From: Paramesorhizobium sp049065735
GTDB taxonomy: Bacteria > Pseudomonadota > Alphaproteobacteria > Rhizobiales > Rhizobiaceae
DNA: 64,000 nt
Assembly: GCF_049065735.1 (NCBI RefSeq)
Contig: NZ_JBAKHD010000005.1
Span: 417,250-481,249, forward strand
Reading direction: 5' to 3'
The position numbers were made by a program, and so were the translations under genes. This document shows, in pieces, positions 1-8,600 of the stretch. The notes beneath the pieces were generated by a model. That model was given only the letters and a program-made list of their open reading frames with translations. It did no database searches and was not told the DNA's origin. The number at the start of each line of letters is the position of its first letter. Position 1 is the stretch's first letter.

Positions 1-463
1 TGGACCGGCGCGTGTCGCCCTGCCGGACGAACGCCGCGTGAGCGTGAAAATCCACCTCGATATCGCCGAAGCGGCGAACGCTCTCCTCAGCGCCACCCCG
101 GGCGCGGCGCAGCACGGCCTTGACCCGCGCGACGACCTCCTGCGGGTTGAAGGGCTTCACCACATAATCATCCGCGCCCAGCCTAAGGCCGCTTAGGCGA
201 TCGATGTCTTCGGCCAGCGCCGTCACCATGATGACAGGCGTGTTGCCGGTCTGGCGCAACCTGGCGAGCACCCCGAAGCCATCGAGCCTGGGGATGCGGA
301 CATCGAGCAGCACCAGATCGGGCGCGAGCAGCGCATGGTGCTGCAACGCCGTTTCGCCATCGGCGGCCCGCACTGTGCGATAGCCCTCCCGCACCAGATA
401 TGCGTCCAATATCCGGGCGATCTCCGGCTCATCCTCGACGATCAGAACGAGACTGTTGTCCAC
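1..463 (-). CDS. OmpR-family response regulator, 3' end outside the window
   Basis: Two-component response regulator that would bind DNA when phosphorylated. The minus strand reads from a GTG at 463 to the window edge. Seen: the acidic pair in IVEDE (residues 9-12), phospho-acceptor Asp54 in VLLDVRIP, Thr81 in MVTA and Lys103 in DDYVVKPF, a complete receiver domain; the start of a winged-helix DNA-binding domain follows and is cut off. The sequence resembles BaeR-type regulators. GTG was chosen because translation is continuous from it into the receiver fold and no upstream ATG in frame is evident. The partner kinase is expected beyond the left edge. Confidence 0.88.
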   Translation of the reverse strand, partial: MDNSLVLIVEDEPEIARILDAYLVREGYRTVRAADGETALQHHALLAPDLVLLDVRIPRLDGFGVLARLRQTGNTPVIMVTALAEDIDRLSGLRLGADDYVVKPFNPQEVVARVKAVLRRARGGAEESVRRFGDIEVDFHAHAAFVRQGDTRRS

Positions 464-644
464 GCGATGTAGCTCCGTTCGCTGCGTCCCGTTTGATAGC
501 GCTTATCGTGAGTGGTGAATAGTGAATGGAACCAATCGCCGACCCTTCACCGTTCCCCATTGACGATCTACCGACCAGCCCTTGGCCGTTTCTTGACAAA
601 ACGAGCCCAGACCGCAGCCGAGCCAATCTTTTGAGGTGTTCGAT

Positions 645-1415
645 ATGCGGGAAACGACGTTCAGACTATATGACAGGCAGCATTGGAATGAGACCGCGCC
701 CGCCACGGCATGGCTGGGGTTGACCATTCTTGTCGTCAGCTTCGTGTTCATTCTCTTTCCCGGCCTCGATCTGGCGGCTACGCGCCTCATCGCGGATGGC
801 GCGCTGTTTCCGCTGGCCGATAGTCCGCTTTTGCAGGCTTTGCGGGATTTCAACCGCGCGGTGATCTGGTGGCTGCTGCCGCTGATGAGCTTGGCTGTCC
901 TGGCCTATGCGCTCTTGCCGCGCCGGGTGGCGTTTCTCGCCCCGCACAAGGCGCTCTTTGTCATCTCCAGTTTCGCGGTGGGGCCGGGATTGCTGGTGCA
1001 GGCGGCGAAGAGTTTGATCGGGCGGCCCCGGCCCACTGGCATCGTCGAATTCGGGGGCACGGCCGCGTTTTCCCCGGTTTGGCAATTTGCCGGCTTCTGC
1101 AGCCGCAATTGCTCGTTTCCATCGGGCGAGGCGGCGCTGGCGGCGGCGGCTTTGTCGGTGCTGGTGTTCGTGCCCGTCGCTCTGCGCCGCAGCGTTGGGA
1201 TAGCGTTCACACCCTTTTTACTTGTTGTTGCGCTCAACCGGGTGTTGTTCGGAGCCCATTTCCTGTCGGACGTGCTGATTGCATGGTTCGGCACGCTTTG
1301 GGCGATGGCCTGGCTGTGGAGCCGCATCGCAGCTGGCGCCGGCAGGATCGATGGCGTTATCCGCCGGGCCGGGCTCCCGATTCGCCGCGCAATATTCGGC
1401 CTATGGGCCGACTGA
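645..1415 (+). CDS. PAP2-family membrane phosphatase (LpxE-like)
   Basis: Predicted integral membrane phosphatase of the PAP2 superfamily, 256 residues, about six hydrophobic segments. The tripartite active site is visible: KSLIGRPRP near residue 122, a PSGE at 159-162 where PSGH is usual, and NRVLFGAHFLSDV further on with the catalytic His and Asp. Members of this superfamily dephosphorylate isoprenyl pyrophosphates, phosphatidyl phosphates or lipid A in the periplasm; the substrate here cannot be assigned. A GTG at 636 is also in frame, but it overlaps the ribosome site GAGG at 633-636, so the ATG at 645 (8-nt spacing) is preferred. It diverges from the response regulator. Confidence 0.85.
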   Translation: MRETTFRLYDRQHWNETAPATAWLGLTILVVSFVFILFPGLDLAATRLIADGALFPLADSPLLQALRDFNRAVIWWLLPLMSLAVLAYALLPRRVAFLAPHKALFVISSFAVGPGLLVQAAKSLIGRPRPTGIVEFGGTAAFSPVWQFAGFCSRNCSFPSGEAALAAAALSVLVFVPVALRRSVGIAFTPFLLVVALNRVLFGAHFLSDVLIAWFGTLWAMAWLWSRIAAGAGRIDGVIRRAGLPIRRAIFGLWAD

Positions 1416-1450
1416 GAGGCGCTCCAATTTTCCTTTCTGAATGGTGACAC

Positions 1451-2365
1451 ATGTCGATGCATAGGCAAGGGCGCGCCGGCCATTGGCAGCATGCGCCGCT
1501 CATCAATCCGATCCTGCGTCAGGCGGCGGGCCTCGGCCTGCGGCTGCGGGTGAGAAAAGCAGCGGCCTTCTGGCTGCGTTCGTTGATCTCTCCCGCGCTG
1601 ACGCTGCGCTGGTTCCGGTTTCTCGCTGTTTTCACCGAACACAAGACGCGGATGCCGCCGCATGACGATATCCTGCGCAAATCGCTCTCGACCTTTCTGG
1701 TCTATCGGATGCCGCGGCGCGAAAAGCTCGACCTGCTGATGCAGCATTTCGAAATCGCCGGCGAAATCCTGCGGCCGAAAGTGTTGAAAACGCTTTGGCA
1801 GGGCGGCACCGTCCATGCGGGAAACGTGGCCGGGCGCGACCATACCTACCGGCTGGAGCTTTCACTCGCCGAGAATTGCGGCTGCCGTCATGAAGGCGCA
1901 TTCTCGCTCTGCCTGAAGCGGTCCGATGACATGGCGCTCTGCATGGCCAGCTTCATCTTCACCCCGGCAGGCGGCGGCTCCTACAGCATCGTCATTGGCG
2001 GCATGCAGGGCCCTCGCGGTGAGGAGGCGAAGCGGGCGGTGATCTCGGCCACGCGCGATCTGGGCGGCCTCCGGCCCAAGGATGCAGTACTGCTCGGGCT
2101 CAGAGGCATGATGACGCGCAGCGCCGTTTCCTATCTCATGGCGGTATCCAATGCCCGCCACGCCATCAACCAGCGCGCGGAGAAGCGGCGCTGCCGAATG
2201 CGCACCGATCTCGACGGCTATTGGCTTGAGCGCGGCGGGGTGCATTTTCAGCCCTTCGGCTTTCGCATTCCATTCGAGCGCGCTGCGGAAGGGGGCACGG
2301 AAAGCCGGCGCGATGCCAGCAAAGCGGCCTGCATAAAGGCGGGCGCAAGCGTGCTGCGTCATTGA
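1451..2365 (+). CDS. DUF535 (VirK/YbjX family) protein
   Basis: 304-residue protein of the DUF535 or VirK/YbjX family. The family signature is seen late in the protein, around NARHAINQRAEKRR followed by a conserved Asp/Tyr/Trp segment (DLDGYWLERGG). Family members in enterobacteria are linked to virulence and resistance to cationic peptides; the biochemical role is unknown. The N-terminal part carries a basic amphipathic stretch but no clear signal peptide. It begins 35 nt after the PAP2 gene on the same strand and may be cotranscribed. It is not related to the other protein called VirK at 44.2-44.7 kb. Confidence 0.82.
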   Translation: MSMHRQGRAGHWQHAPLINPILRQAAGLGLRLRVRKAAAFWLRSLISPALTLRWFRFLAVFTEHKTRMPPHDDILRKSLSTFLVYRMPRREKLDLLMQHFEIAGEILRPKVLKTLWQGGTVHAGNVAGRDHTYRLELSLAENCGCRHEGAFSLCLKRSDDMALCMASFIFTPAGGGSYSIVIGGMQGPRGEEAKRAVISATRDLGGLRPKDAVLLGLRGMMTRSAVSYLMAVSNARHAINQRAEKRRCRMRTDLDGYWLERGGVHFQPFGFRIPFERAAEGGTESRRDASKAACIKAGASVLRH

Positions 2366-2399
2366 CGGCACCAGCCATAAAACATAGTGTGCAGCCATT

Positions 2400-2665
2400 G
2401 CGTTCGGTTCCTGAGGGCGGAAGCCCTAGGGATCAAAAGGGAATGCGACGGACGGACCCATGCCGGGCGTCCATATCGCAGCCGACCCCGCGACTGTAGA
2501 GCGGATAGGATCGATGCCACGCGCCGGGATAGCCCCGGCGAGCCACTGGGAAACCGGGAAGGCGGCGCCGATCTTCTGACCCGCGAGCCAGGAGACCTGC
2601 CGGGCGCATGAGGGCAATAGTGCCCGCTACCTCAGGGGAGTTTTCCCCCGCTGCCTGCACGGAGG
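2400..2665 (+). ncRNA. Cobalamin riboswitch upstream of cbtB
   Basis: A B12-sensing leader. Seen: a conserved early segment GATCAAAAGGGAATGCG near 2430-2447, then GCCACTGGGAAACCGGGAAG near 2540-2560 and the B12 box AGCCAGGAGACCTGCC near 2587-2602. A small hairpin (GGGCAATAGTGCCC, 2612-2625) and a second one around GGGGAGTTTTCCCC lie between the B12 box and the ribosome site GGAGG at 2661-2665, and are the likely expression platform. It should repress cbtB-cbtA, and possibly genes downstream by read-through, when adenosylcobalamin is high. Confidence 0.93.
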
Positions 2666-2670
2666 TTGTC

Positions 2671-2853
2671 ATGGCTGCACGTACTGAAGTTTCCCAATCG
2701 CTTTCCCTGCCGCTGGCGACGCGGCTCGCGACCGCTGGGGTCTCGCTCTTTCTCGGCGCTTTCCTGATCTATGGCGTCGGGCTCGCCCAGTCCGACACGC
2801 TGCACGATTCGGCGCATGACACGCGCCATTCGTATGGGTTTCCTTGCCATTGA
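2671..2853 (+). CDS. cbtB: CbtB, small cobalt transporter subunit
   Basis: 60-residue protein with a single transmembrane helix (about residues 17-40) and a His-rich C-terminus ending HDTRHSYGFPCH, the hallmark of CbtB. CbtB works with CbtA in a predicted cobalt uptake system found under B12 control. The open frame reaches further upstream into the riboswitch, but the ATG at 2671 has a GGAGG site 5 nt before it. It directly follows the cobalamin riboswitch, and a repeat element separates it from cbtA. Confidence 0.92.
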   Translation: MAARTEVSQSLSLPLATRLATAGVSLFLGAFLIYGVGLAQSDTLHDSAHDTRHSYGFPCH

Positions 2854-2891
2854 CGTAAGAATTTGAACAGGAACGGACACGCCGGTTCCGA

Positions 2892-3053
2892 ACACCCCCC
2901 TCTGTCCTGCCGGACATCTCCCCCTCAAGGGGGGAGATTACGCCTTCATCGACGTTTACGCCAATCGCAAACGTTCATAATCAGAGGCCGAGGGGCATGC
3001 CAGCCAATCTCCCCCCTTGAGGGGGAGATGCCCGGCAGGGCAGAGGGGGGTGT
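2892..3053 (+). repeat. 158-bp inverted-repeat element, copy 1 (cbtB-cbtA gap)
   Basis: Outer arms ACACCCCCC and GGGGGGTGT close the element. Each about 46-nt arm carries a small TGTCC/GGACA or TGCCC/GGGCA hairpin and an ATCTCCCCC/GGGGGAGAT hairpin, and the two arms are reverse complements of each other. The spacer contains the family core GCCTTCATCGACGTT, which sets the orientation. It lies within the riboswitch-controlled operon, so it is transcribed. Confidence 0.93.
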
Positions 3054-3109
3054 CTCCAACCGCATCGCGATGCAAGGTTCCGCTCCGTTCACAGGGGGAG
3101 ACAGACCAA

Positions 3110-3823
3110 ATGTACATCCGTTATCTCTTAGCCACGCTCATCGCCGGCCTTTTTGCCGGGCTTCTCGTCACGCCTGCGATGTATCTGCGCACCGTTCCGC
3201 TTATCCTGCAGGCGGAAACCTATGAAGACGCCGCTGGCGGGCACAGCCACGAACCGGAGGCGGCGCCGCACACCCATGCTGCCGGCGAAGCGCATGAGCA
3301 TGAGGAGGCTGGCGCTGAACTACCGTTCGGCCGTCTCGGCAATACCATTCTCGCCAATCTCGTGGCAGGCGCGGGTTTCGCGCTGGCGCTCGGCGGCGTG
3401 GCCCTGCTGCTGGGACGGCGGATCACGGCGAAGAACGGCATCTATTGGGGCCTTGCGGGCTTCTTCGTCTTCGCCTTAGCGCCGTCGCTCGGCCTCGCGC
3501 CGGAACTGCCGGCCATGCCCGCCGCCGATCTGAGTGAGCGGCAGCTCTGGTGGGGGGGCACCGTGCTGTTCTCCGCCATCGGCCTCGCTCTCGTCGCGCT
3601 GATGCACGAAGCCTGGGCGAAGGTGACCGGCCTCGCGCTGATCGCTTTGCCGCATCTCTATGGTCCGCCACGGCCCGATGATATCTCCTCGCCGGTTCCC
3701 GCCGTGCTCGCCTCGGAATATGCAGTGGCATCGCTTGCGACCAATCTGTTCATGTGGGCGGTGCTGGGACTGGCGCTCGGCTGGCTGCTGCAGCGCTATG
3801 CCGGTGGGGAGCTGGAGGGGTAG
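3110..3823 (+). CDS. cbtA: CbtA, cobalt transporter subunit
   Basis: 237-residue membrane protein of the CbtA family, with about five hydrophobic segments (residues 5-25, 75-95, 105-125, 140-160, 210-232 roughly). A His-rich loop after the first segment (GGHSHEPE, HTHAAGEAHEHEE) probably binds cobalt. It is the partner of CbtB in predicted cobalt import. The ATG at 3110 is preceded by a GGGGGAG ribosome site; the longer open frame upstream is only repeat DNA. It is under the cobalamin riboswitch if transcription runs through the repeat between the two genes. Confidence 0.92.
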   Translation: MYIRYLLATLIAGLFAGLLVTPAMYLRTVPLILQAETYEDAAGGHSHEPEAAPHTHAAGEAHEHEEAGAELPFGRLGNTILANLVAGAGFALALGGVALLLGRRITAKNGIYWGLAGFFVFALAPSLGLAPELPAMPAADLSERQLWWGGTVLFSAIGLALVALMHEAWAKVTGLALIALPHLYGPPRPDDISSPVPAVLASEYAVASLATNLFMWAVLGLALGWLLQRYAGGELEG

Positions 3824-3844
3824 GATTTGATGGAGGCGTCGTTC

Positions 3845-4003
3845 ACCCCCCTCTGTCCTGCCGGACATCTCCCCCTCAAGGGGGGAGATCGGCTGACGCG
3901 ACGCTCCGCCACCTTTCTGCAACGTTGGCGATTGGTGCCGAACGTCGATGAAGGCGTAATCTCCCCCCTTGAGGGGGAGATGCCCGGCAGGGCAGAGGGG
4001 GGT
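3845..4003 (-). repeat. 158-bp inverted-repeat element, copy 2 (cbtA-cobP gap)
   Basis: 159 bp from ACCCCCC to GGGGGGT. The spacer is the reverse complement of the spacer in copy 1, so this copy is in the opposite orientation. It fills most of the gap between cbtA and cobP. Confidence 0.93.
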
Positions 4004-4048
4004 GTCTTGGAGCCGCCGATTCCCGCCGAAAGTGAAGGGCTTTAATCA

Positions 4049-4564
4049 ATGCCCGGAACCACCATTCTCATCCTCGGCGGCGCGCGCTCAGGCAAATCCG
4101 CATTTGCCGAGCGGCTTGTTGAAGCATCCGGCCTCGACGCGGTCTATATCGCGACGGGGCAGGCCTATGATGACGAGATGCGAGAGCGGATCGCGGCGCA
4201 TAGAGAGCGTCGCGGCTCTATTTGGACTACGGCGGAAGAGCCGCTTGACCTCATTGGCGCGCTTCAAGCCCATGCGGGCAAGGGGCGGGTGGTGCTGGTG
4301 GATTGCCTGACGCTGTGGCTCACCAATCTCATGATGGCCGAACGGGACATTGCGGCGGAAACCGCGCGGCTCGCGGCGGCTATGACCGAACTCAAGGGTA
4401 CGGTGCTGTTCGTTTCCAACGAGGTGGGGCTTGGCATCGTGCCTGATAACGCAATGGCGCGGGCGTTTCGCGACCATGCCGGGCGGCTCAATCAAGCCGT
4501 CGCTGCTCAAGCGGACGAAGTTTATTTCATAGCGGCGGGATTGCCGCTCAAGATGAAGGGATGA
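4049..4564 (+). CDS. cobP: Adenosylcobinamide kinase / adenosylcobinamide-phosphate guanylyltransferase
   Basis: 171-residue bifunctional enzyme (CobP, called CobU in enterobacteria) that phosphorylates adenosylcobinamide and then adds GMP, in nucleotide-loop assembly. Seen: P-loop GGARSGKS at residues 10-17, the VDCLTLWLTNLM block and the SNEVGLGIVP block, all typical of the family; the length is normal. A GAAGGG ribosome site precedes the ATG. cobW follows after 4 nt, so the two are cotranscribed. Confidence 0.95.
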   Translation: MPGTTILILGGARSGKSAFAERLVEASGLDAVYIATGQAYDDEMRERIAAHRERRGSIWTTAEEPLDLIGALQAHAGKGRVVLVDCLTLWLTNLMMAERDIAAETARLAAAMTELKGTVLFVSNEVGLGIVPDNAMARAFRDHAGRLNQAVAAQADEVYFIAAGLPLKMKG

Positions 4565-4568
4565 TCCC

Positions 4569-5618
4569 ATGCAGGGACAAAAGATACCGGCTACCGTCAT
4601 CACCGGCTTTCTCGGCTCGGGCAAGACGACGATGATCCGCAATCTGCTCGAGAATGCCAATGGCAAGCGCATCGCGCTTATCATCAATGAATTCGGCGAT
4701 CTCGGCGTCGATGGCGGCATTCTCAAAGGCTGCGGCATCGAGACATGCCGCGAGGAGGATGTGATCGAGCTCAACAATGGCTGCATCTGCTGCACCGTGG
4801 CGGATGATTTCATTCCGACCATGACCAAGCTCCTCGACCGGGCGGACCGGCCCGATCACATCGTCATCGAGACCTCCGGCCTCGCCCTGCCGCAGCCGCT
4901 CGTCGCCGCCTTCAACTGGCCGGAGATCAAGACGCAGGTGACGGTCGACGGCGTCATCACCGTCATCGACGCCGCCGCCGTCTCGGAGGGCCGTTTCGCC
5001 GATGACCATGACAAAGTGGACGCGCAGCGCGCCGAGGACGACGCGCTCGATCATGAAAGCCCGCTGGAAGAGCTTTACGAAGACCAGATCCGCGCCGCCG
5101 ATCTGATCGTGCTCAACAAGGCCGATCTCATCGATCTGGTGGAACTGGAAAAAGTGCGCGAGGACGTCGCCGCCCGCGCCGCCCGGGTGCCGAACATGGT
5201 GCCCGCGAGCTTCGGCAAGCTTGGCGCGGATGTGCTTTTGGGCCTCGGCGTCGGCACGGAAGCCGATATCGCTAACCGCAAGTCCCATCACGAGTTGGAG
5301 CATGAGGCAGGCGAGGAGCATGACCATGACGAGTTCGACAGTTTCGTCGTCGGGCTGGGGCCGGTTGCGGAGCCGAAGGCTTTTGTCGAGAAGCTGAAGG
5401 ATGTGATCGCGACGCATGACATTTTGCGGCTGAAAGGTTTTGTCGATGTACCCGGCAAGCCGATGCGCCTGGTGGTGCAGGCGGTGGGGACGCGGATCGA
5501 GCATTATTTTGACCGGGCGTGGGGCGCGGATGAGGAACGCGCCTCGCGGCTGGTGGTGATCGGGCTGCATGATATCGACGCGGAGGGGATTGAGCGGGCG
5601 GTGAAGGCGGCCGCGTAA
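4569..5618 (+). CDS. cobW: CobW, GTP-dependent metallochaperone
   Basis: 349-residue G3E GTPase that is thought to deliver cobalt to the CobNST chelatase. Seen: Walker A GFLGSGKTT near residue 13, the metal-binding CxCC in NNGCICCTV, the NKAD guanine-recognition motif, and a His/Asp/Glu-rich insert (HHELEHEAGEEHDHDEFDS) before the C-terminal domain. It lies directly upstream of cobN, the large chelatase subunit, as is usual in the aerobic pathway. Length is normal for CobW. Confidence 0.96.
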   Translation: MQGQKIPATVITGFLGSGKTTMIRNLLENANGKRIALIINEFGDLGVDGGILKGCGIETCREEDVIELNNGCICCTVADDFIPTMTKLLDRADRPDHIVIETSGLALPQPLVAAFNWPEIKTQVTVDGVITVIDAAAVSEGRFADDHDKVDAQRAEDDALDHESPLEELYEDQIRAADLIVLNKADLIDLVELEKVREDVAARAARVPNMVPASFGKLGADVLLGLGVGTEADIANRKSHHELEHEAGEEHDHDEFDSFVVGLGPVAEPKAFVEKLKDVIATHDILRLKGFVDVPGKPMRLVVQAVGTRIEHYFDRAWGADEERASRLVVIGLHDIDAEGIERAVKAAA

Positions 5619-5675
5619 TTAGGTAAAGTATATGCTCTTCGATCTCCCAGCGACGCCAGCGAAGGAGAAGCATAC

Positions 5676-8600
5676 ATGCATCTTCTCCTAGCCCAGAAAG
5701 GAACCATCGCCGAAGGCGGTGAGGCGGTGGATCTTGGCCAATCGCCGGGGGATATCCTGTTCCTTTCGGCGGCGGATACGGAACTGGCCAGCCTTGCGGC
5801 GGCCCATGCCAGCCAAGGCGAGGGCGCGCCGACCCTCCGGCTCGCCAGCATCATGGCGCTGGCGCATCCGATGTCTGTCGATACATACATCGAGCGTACC
5901 GCGCGGTACGCCAAGCTGATCGTCGTGCGTGTCATCGGCGGGGAGAGCTATTGGCCCTATGGGCTGGAGGCGCTGCATGCCTGTGCGGTCAATCACGGCA
6001 TTCAACTGGCGGTTCTGCCGGGGGATGACAAGCCGGATGCGGGACTGCATCGGTTTTCGACCATTGCACCTGAAGACCGCGATGCGCTCTGGCATTATCT
6101 GATCGAGGGCGGGGCGCAGAATGCGCGCGGGTTTCTTGGATTTTGCGCGGCGATGCTGGGGCGCGGGGAGAAGCCAGCAGAGGCCGCGCCGCTGCTGAAG
6201 GCGGGGGTGTGGTGGCCGAGGCGAGGTGTGGTGTCGGTGGAGGAGGTTAGAGGGCAGCGGGCTGCAATACCCCCCTCTGTCCTGCCGGACATCTCCCCCT
6301 CAAGGGGGGAGATCAGCCTTCATCAAGGTCCGCATCAATCGCAAGCGCTGAAGGATGGGAGCCAAGAGACCTCCCAGCCAATCTCCCCCCTTGAGGGGGA
6401 GATGCCCGGCAGGGCAGAGGGGGGTGAGGGCCGCCGTCAGAACATCAACCATACGGGCTATCCCACAGTCGCCATCTGCTTCTACCGCGCCCTCGTCCAG
6501 AGCGGCCAGACCAAGGGCGTGGAGGCGCTGGTCGAGGCGCTCGCAGCCAAGGAACTGAACCCTCTCCCGGTCTTCGTCTCCAGCCTCAAGGACCCCGTTT
6601 CCGTCGCAACCCTCGATGCGATCTTCGAAGAACTCCCCCCTGACGTGGTGCTGAACGCCACCGGCTTTGCCGTCTCGGTTCCCGGAGCACACCGCGAGCC
6701 GACGGTGCTGGAAAAGCGCGGCGCTGTTGTGCTGCAGACGATCTTCTCCGGCTCATCCGCCGAGTCGTGGGAGGCTTCGCCGCAGGGGCTTTCCGCGCGT
6801 GATCTCGCCATGAATGTGGCGCTGCCGGAGGTGGATGGCCGGGTGCTGTCGCGTGCGGTCTCATTCAAATCGGCTCAGGTCTATGACGAGGCGGTGGAGG
6901 CGAATATCGTCACGCATGAGCCGCGCGCGGATCGGGTTGCTTTCGTTGCGGAACTGGCGGCTCGCTGGGCGCGGTTGAGACGCAAGCCGGTGGAAGAACG
7001 GCGCGTCGCCATCGTCATGGCGAATTATCCGAACCGCGACGGGCGGCTCGGCAATGGCGTCGGGCTCGACACCCCCGCCGGAACGCTGGAGGCGTTGAAG
7101 GCGATGCAGGCGGCGGGGTACCCGGTCGCTGATTTGCCCGAGAGCGGCGATGCGCTGATCAAGCAACTCATGGCCGGGCCGACCAATGCGGCGACGGACG
7201 GAAGGGTAATCCGCGAAACGCTTTCCCTGAATCAATATAAGCACTTCCTTCAAAAGCTTCCGGTAAAGATTCAAGGTGAGATCACCGCGCGATGGGGCGG
7301 GCCGGAGCTTGACCCGTTTTTTCTTGATGATATCAGCGGCTTTGCCCTGCCGCTCATGCGGTTCGGCGAAACGCTGGTCGGCATCCAGCCCGCGCGCGGC
7401 TATAATATCGATCCGAAGGACAGCTATCATTCGCCAGACCTCGTGCCGCCGCATGGCTATCTCGCCTTTTACGCTTACTTGCGCGAGGCGTTCGGCGCGG
7501 ACGCCATCGTCCATATGGGCAAGCACGGAAATCTCGAATGGCTGCCGGGCAAGGCGCTGGCGCTGTCGAAGACTTGCTATCCAGAAGCGGTGCTCGGCGC
7601 GGTGCCGCATATTTACCCCTTCATCGTCAACGATCCCGGCGAGGGAACGCAGGCCAAGCGCCGCTCCGTGGCTGTCATCATCGACCATCTGACCCCGCCG
7701 CTGACACGGGCGGAGAGCTATGGGCCGCTGAAAGATCTCGAAGCGCTGGTGGACGAATATTACGAGGCGTCGGGCGTCGATCCGCGGCGGCTCAGGCGGC
7801 TGAAGGGGCAGATCCTCGATCTGGTGCGCGATATCGGCCTCGATCATGACGCGGGCATTCACGATCACGATAGCGAGGATTTGGCGCTGCAAAAGCTCGA
7901 CGCCTATCTTTGCGATTTGAAGGAAATGCAGATCCGCGATGGATTGCATGTGTTCGGGCAATCGCCGGAGGGGAGGCTGTTGACGGATTTGCTCGTGGCG
8001 CTGGCGCGGGTGCCGCGCGGGACGCTGAACGACGCGGATATGAGCTTGCAGCGGGCGATTGCGCAGGATGCGGGACTGTCGTGCGTGGCAGCACCCCCCT
8101 CTGTCCTGCCGGACATCTCCCCCTCAAGGGGGGAGATCAGCCTTCATCGCCCTTCGCGCCAATCGCAGACGTTGCAGGATGAAGGCGGAGCTATGAGCCA
8201 GCCAATCTCCCCCCTCGAGGGGGAGATGCCCGGCAGGGCAGAGGGGGGTGCTACGGCGTTCGATCCCCTCGACTGCAACATGGCCGCCCCATGGACCGGC
8301 CCCAAACCGGAAATCCTGCAATCCGTCTCCACCGACCCATGGCGCATCACCGGCGATACCGTCGAGCGGATCGAACTGCTGGCGGCGAAATTGGTGGCGG
8401 GCGATATCCCATGCCCGGAAGGGTGGACCGCCACGAGGGCGGTTCTCGACGGCATCGCCTCGCGTCTGCGGCCCGTGGTGGAAGCCTGCGGGGAGGCGGA
8501 GATATCAGCGCTGCTCACCGCGCTCGATGGCCGGTTCGTCGCTCCCGGCCCGTCCGGGGCGCCGACGCGGGGACGGCCGGATGTACTACCGACCGGTCGT

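Noticed and set aside
593..621. TTGACA upstream of the PAP2 gene as a promoter
   Set aside because: A perfect -35 box is present, but no acceptable -10 box lies at 16-18 nt, so no promoter is claimed.
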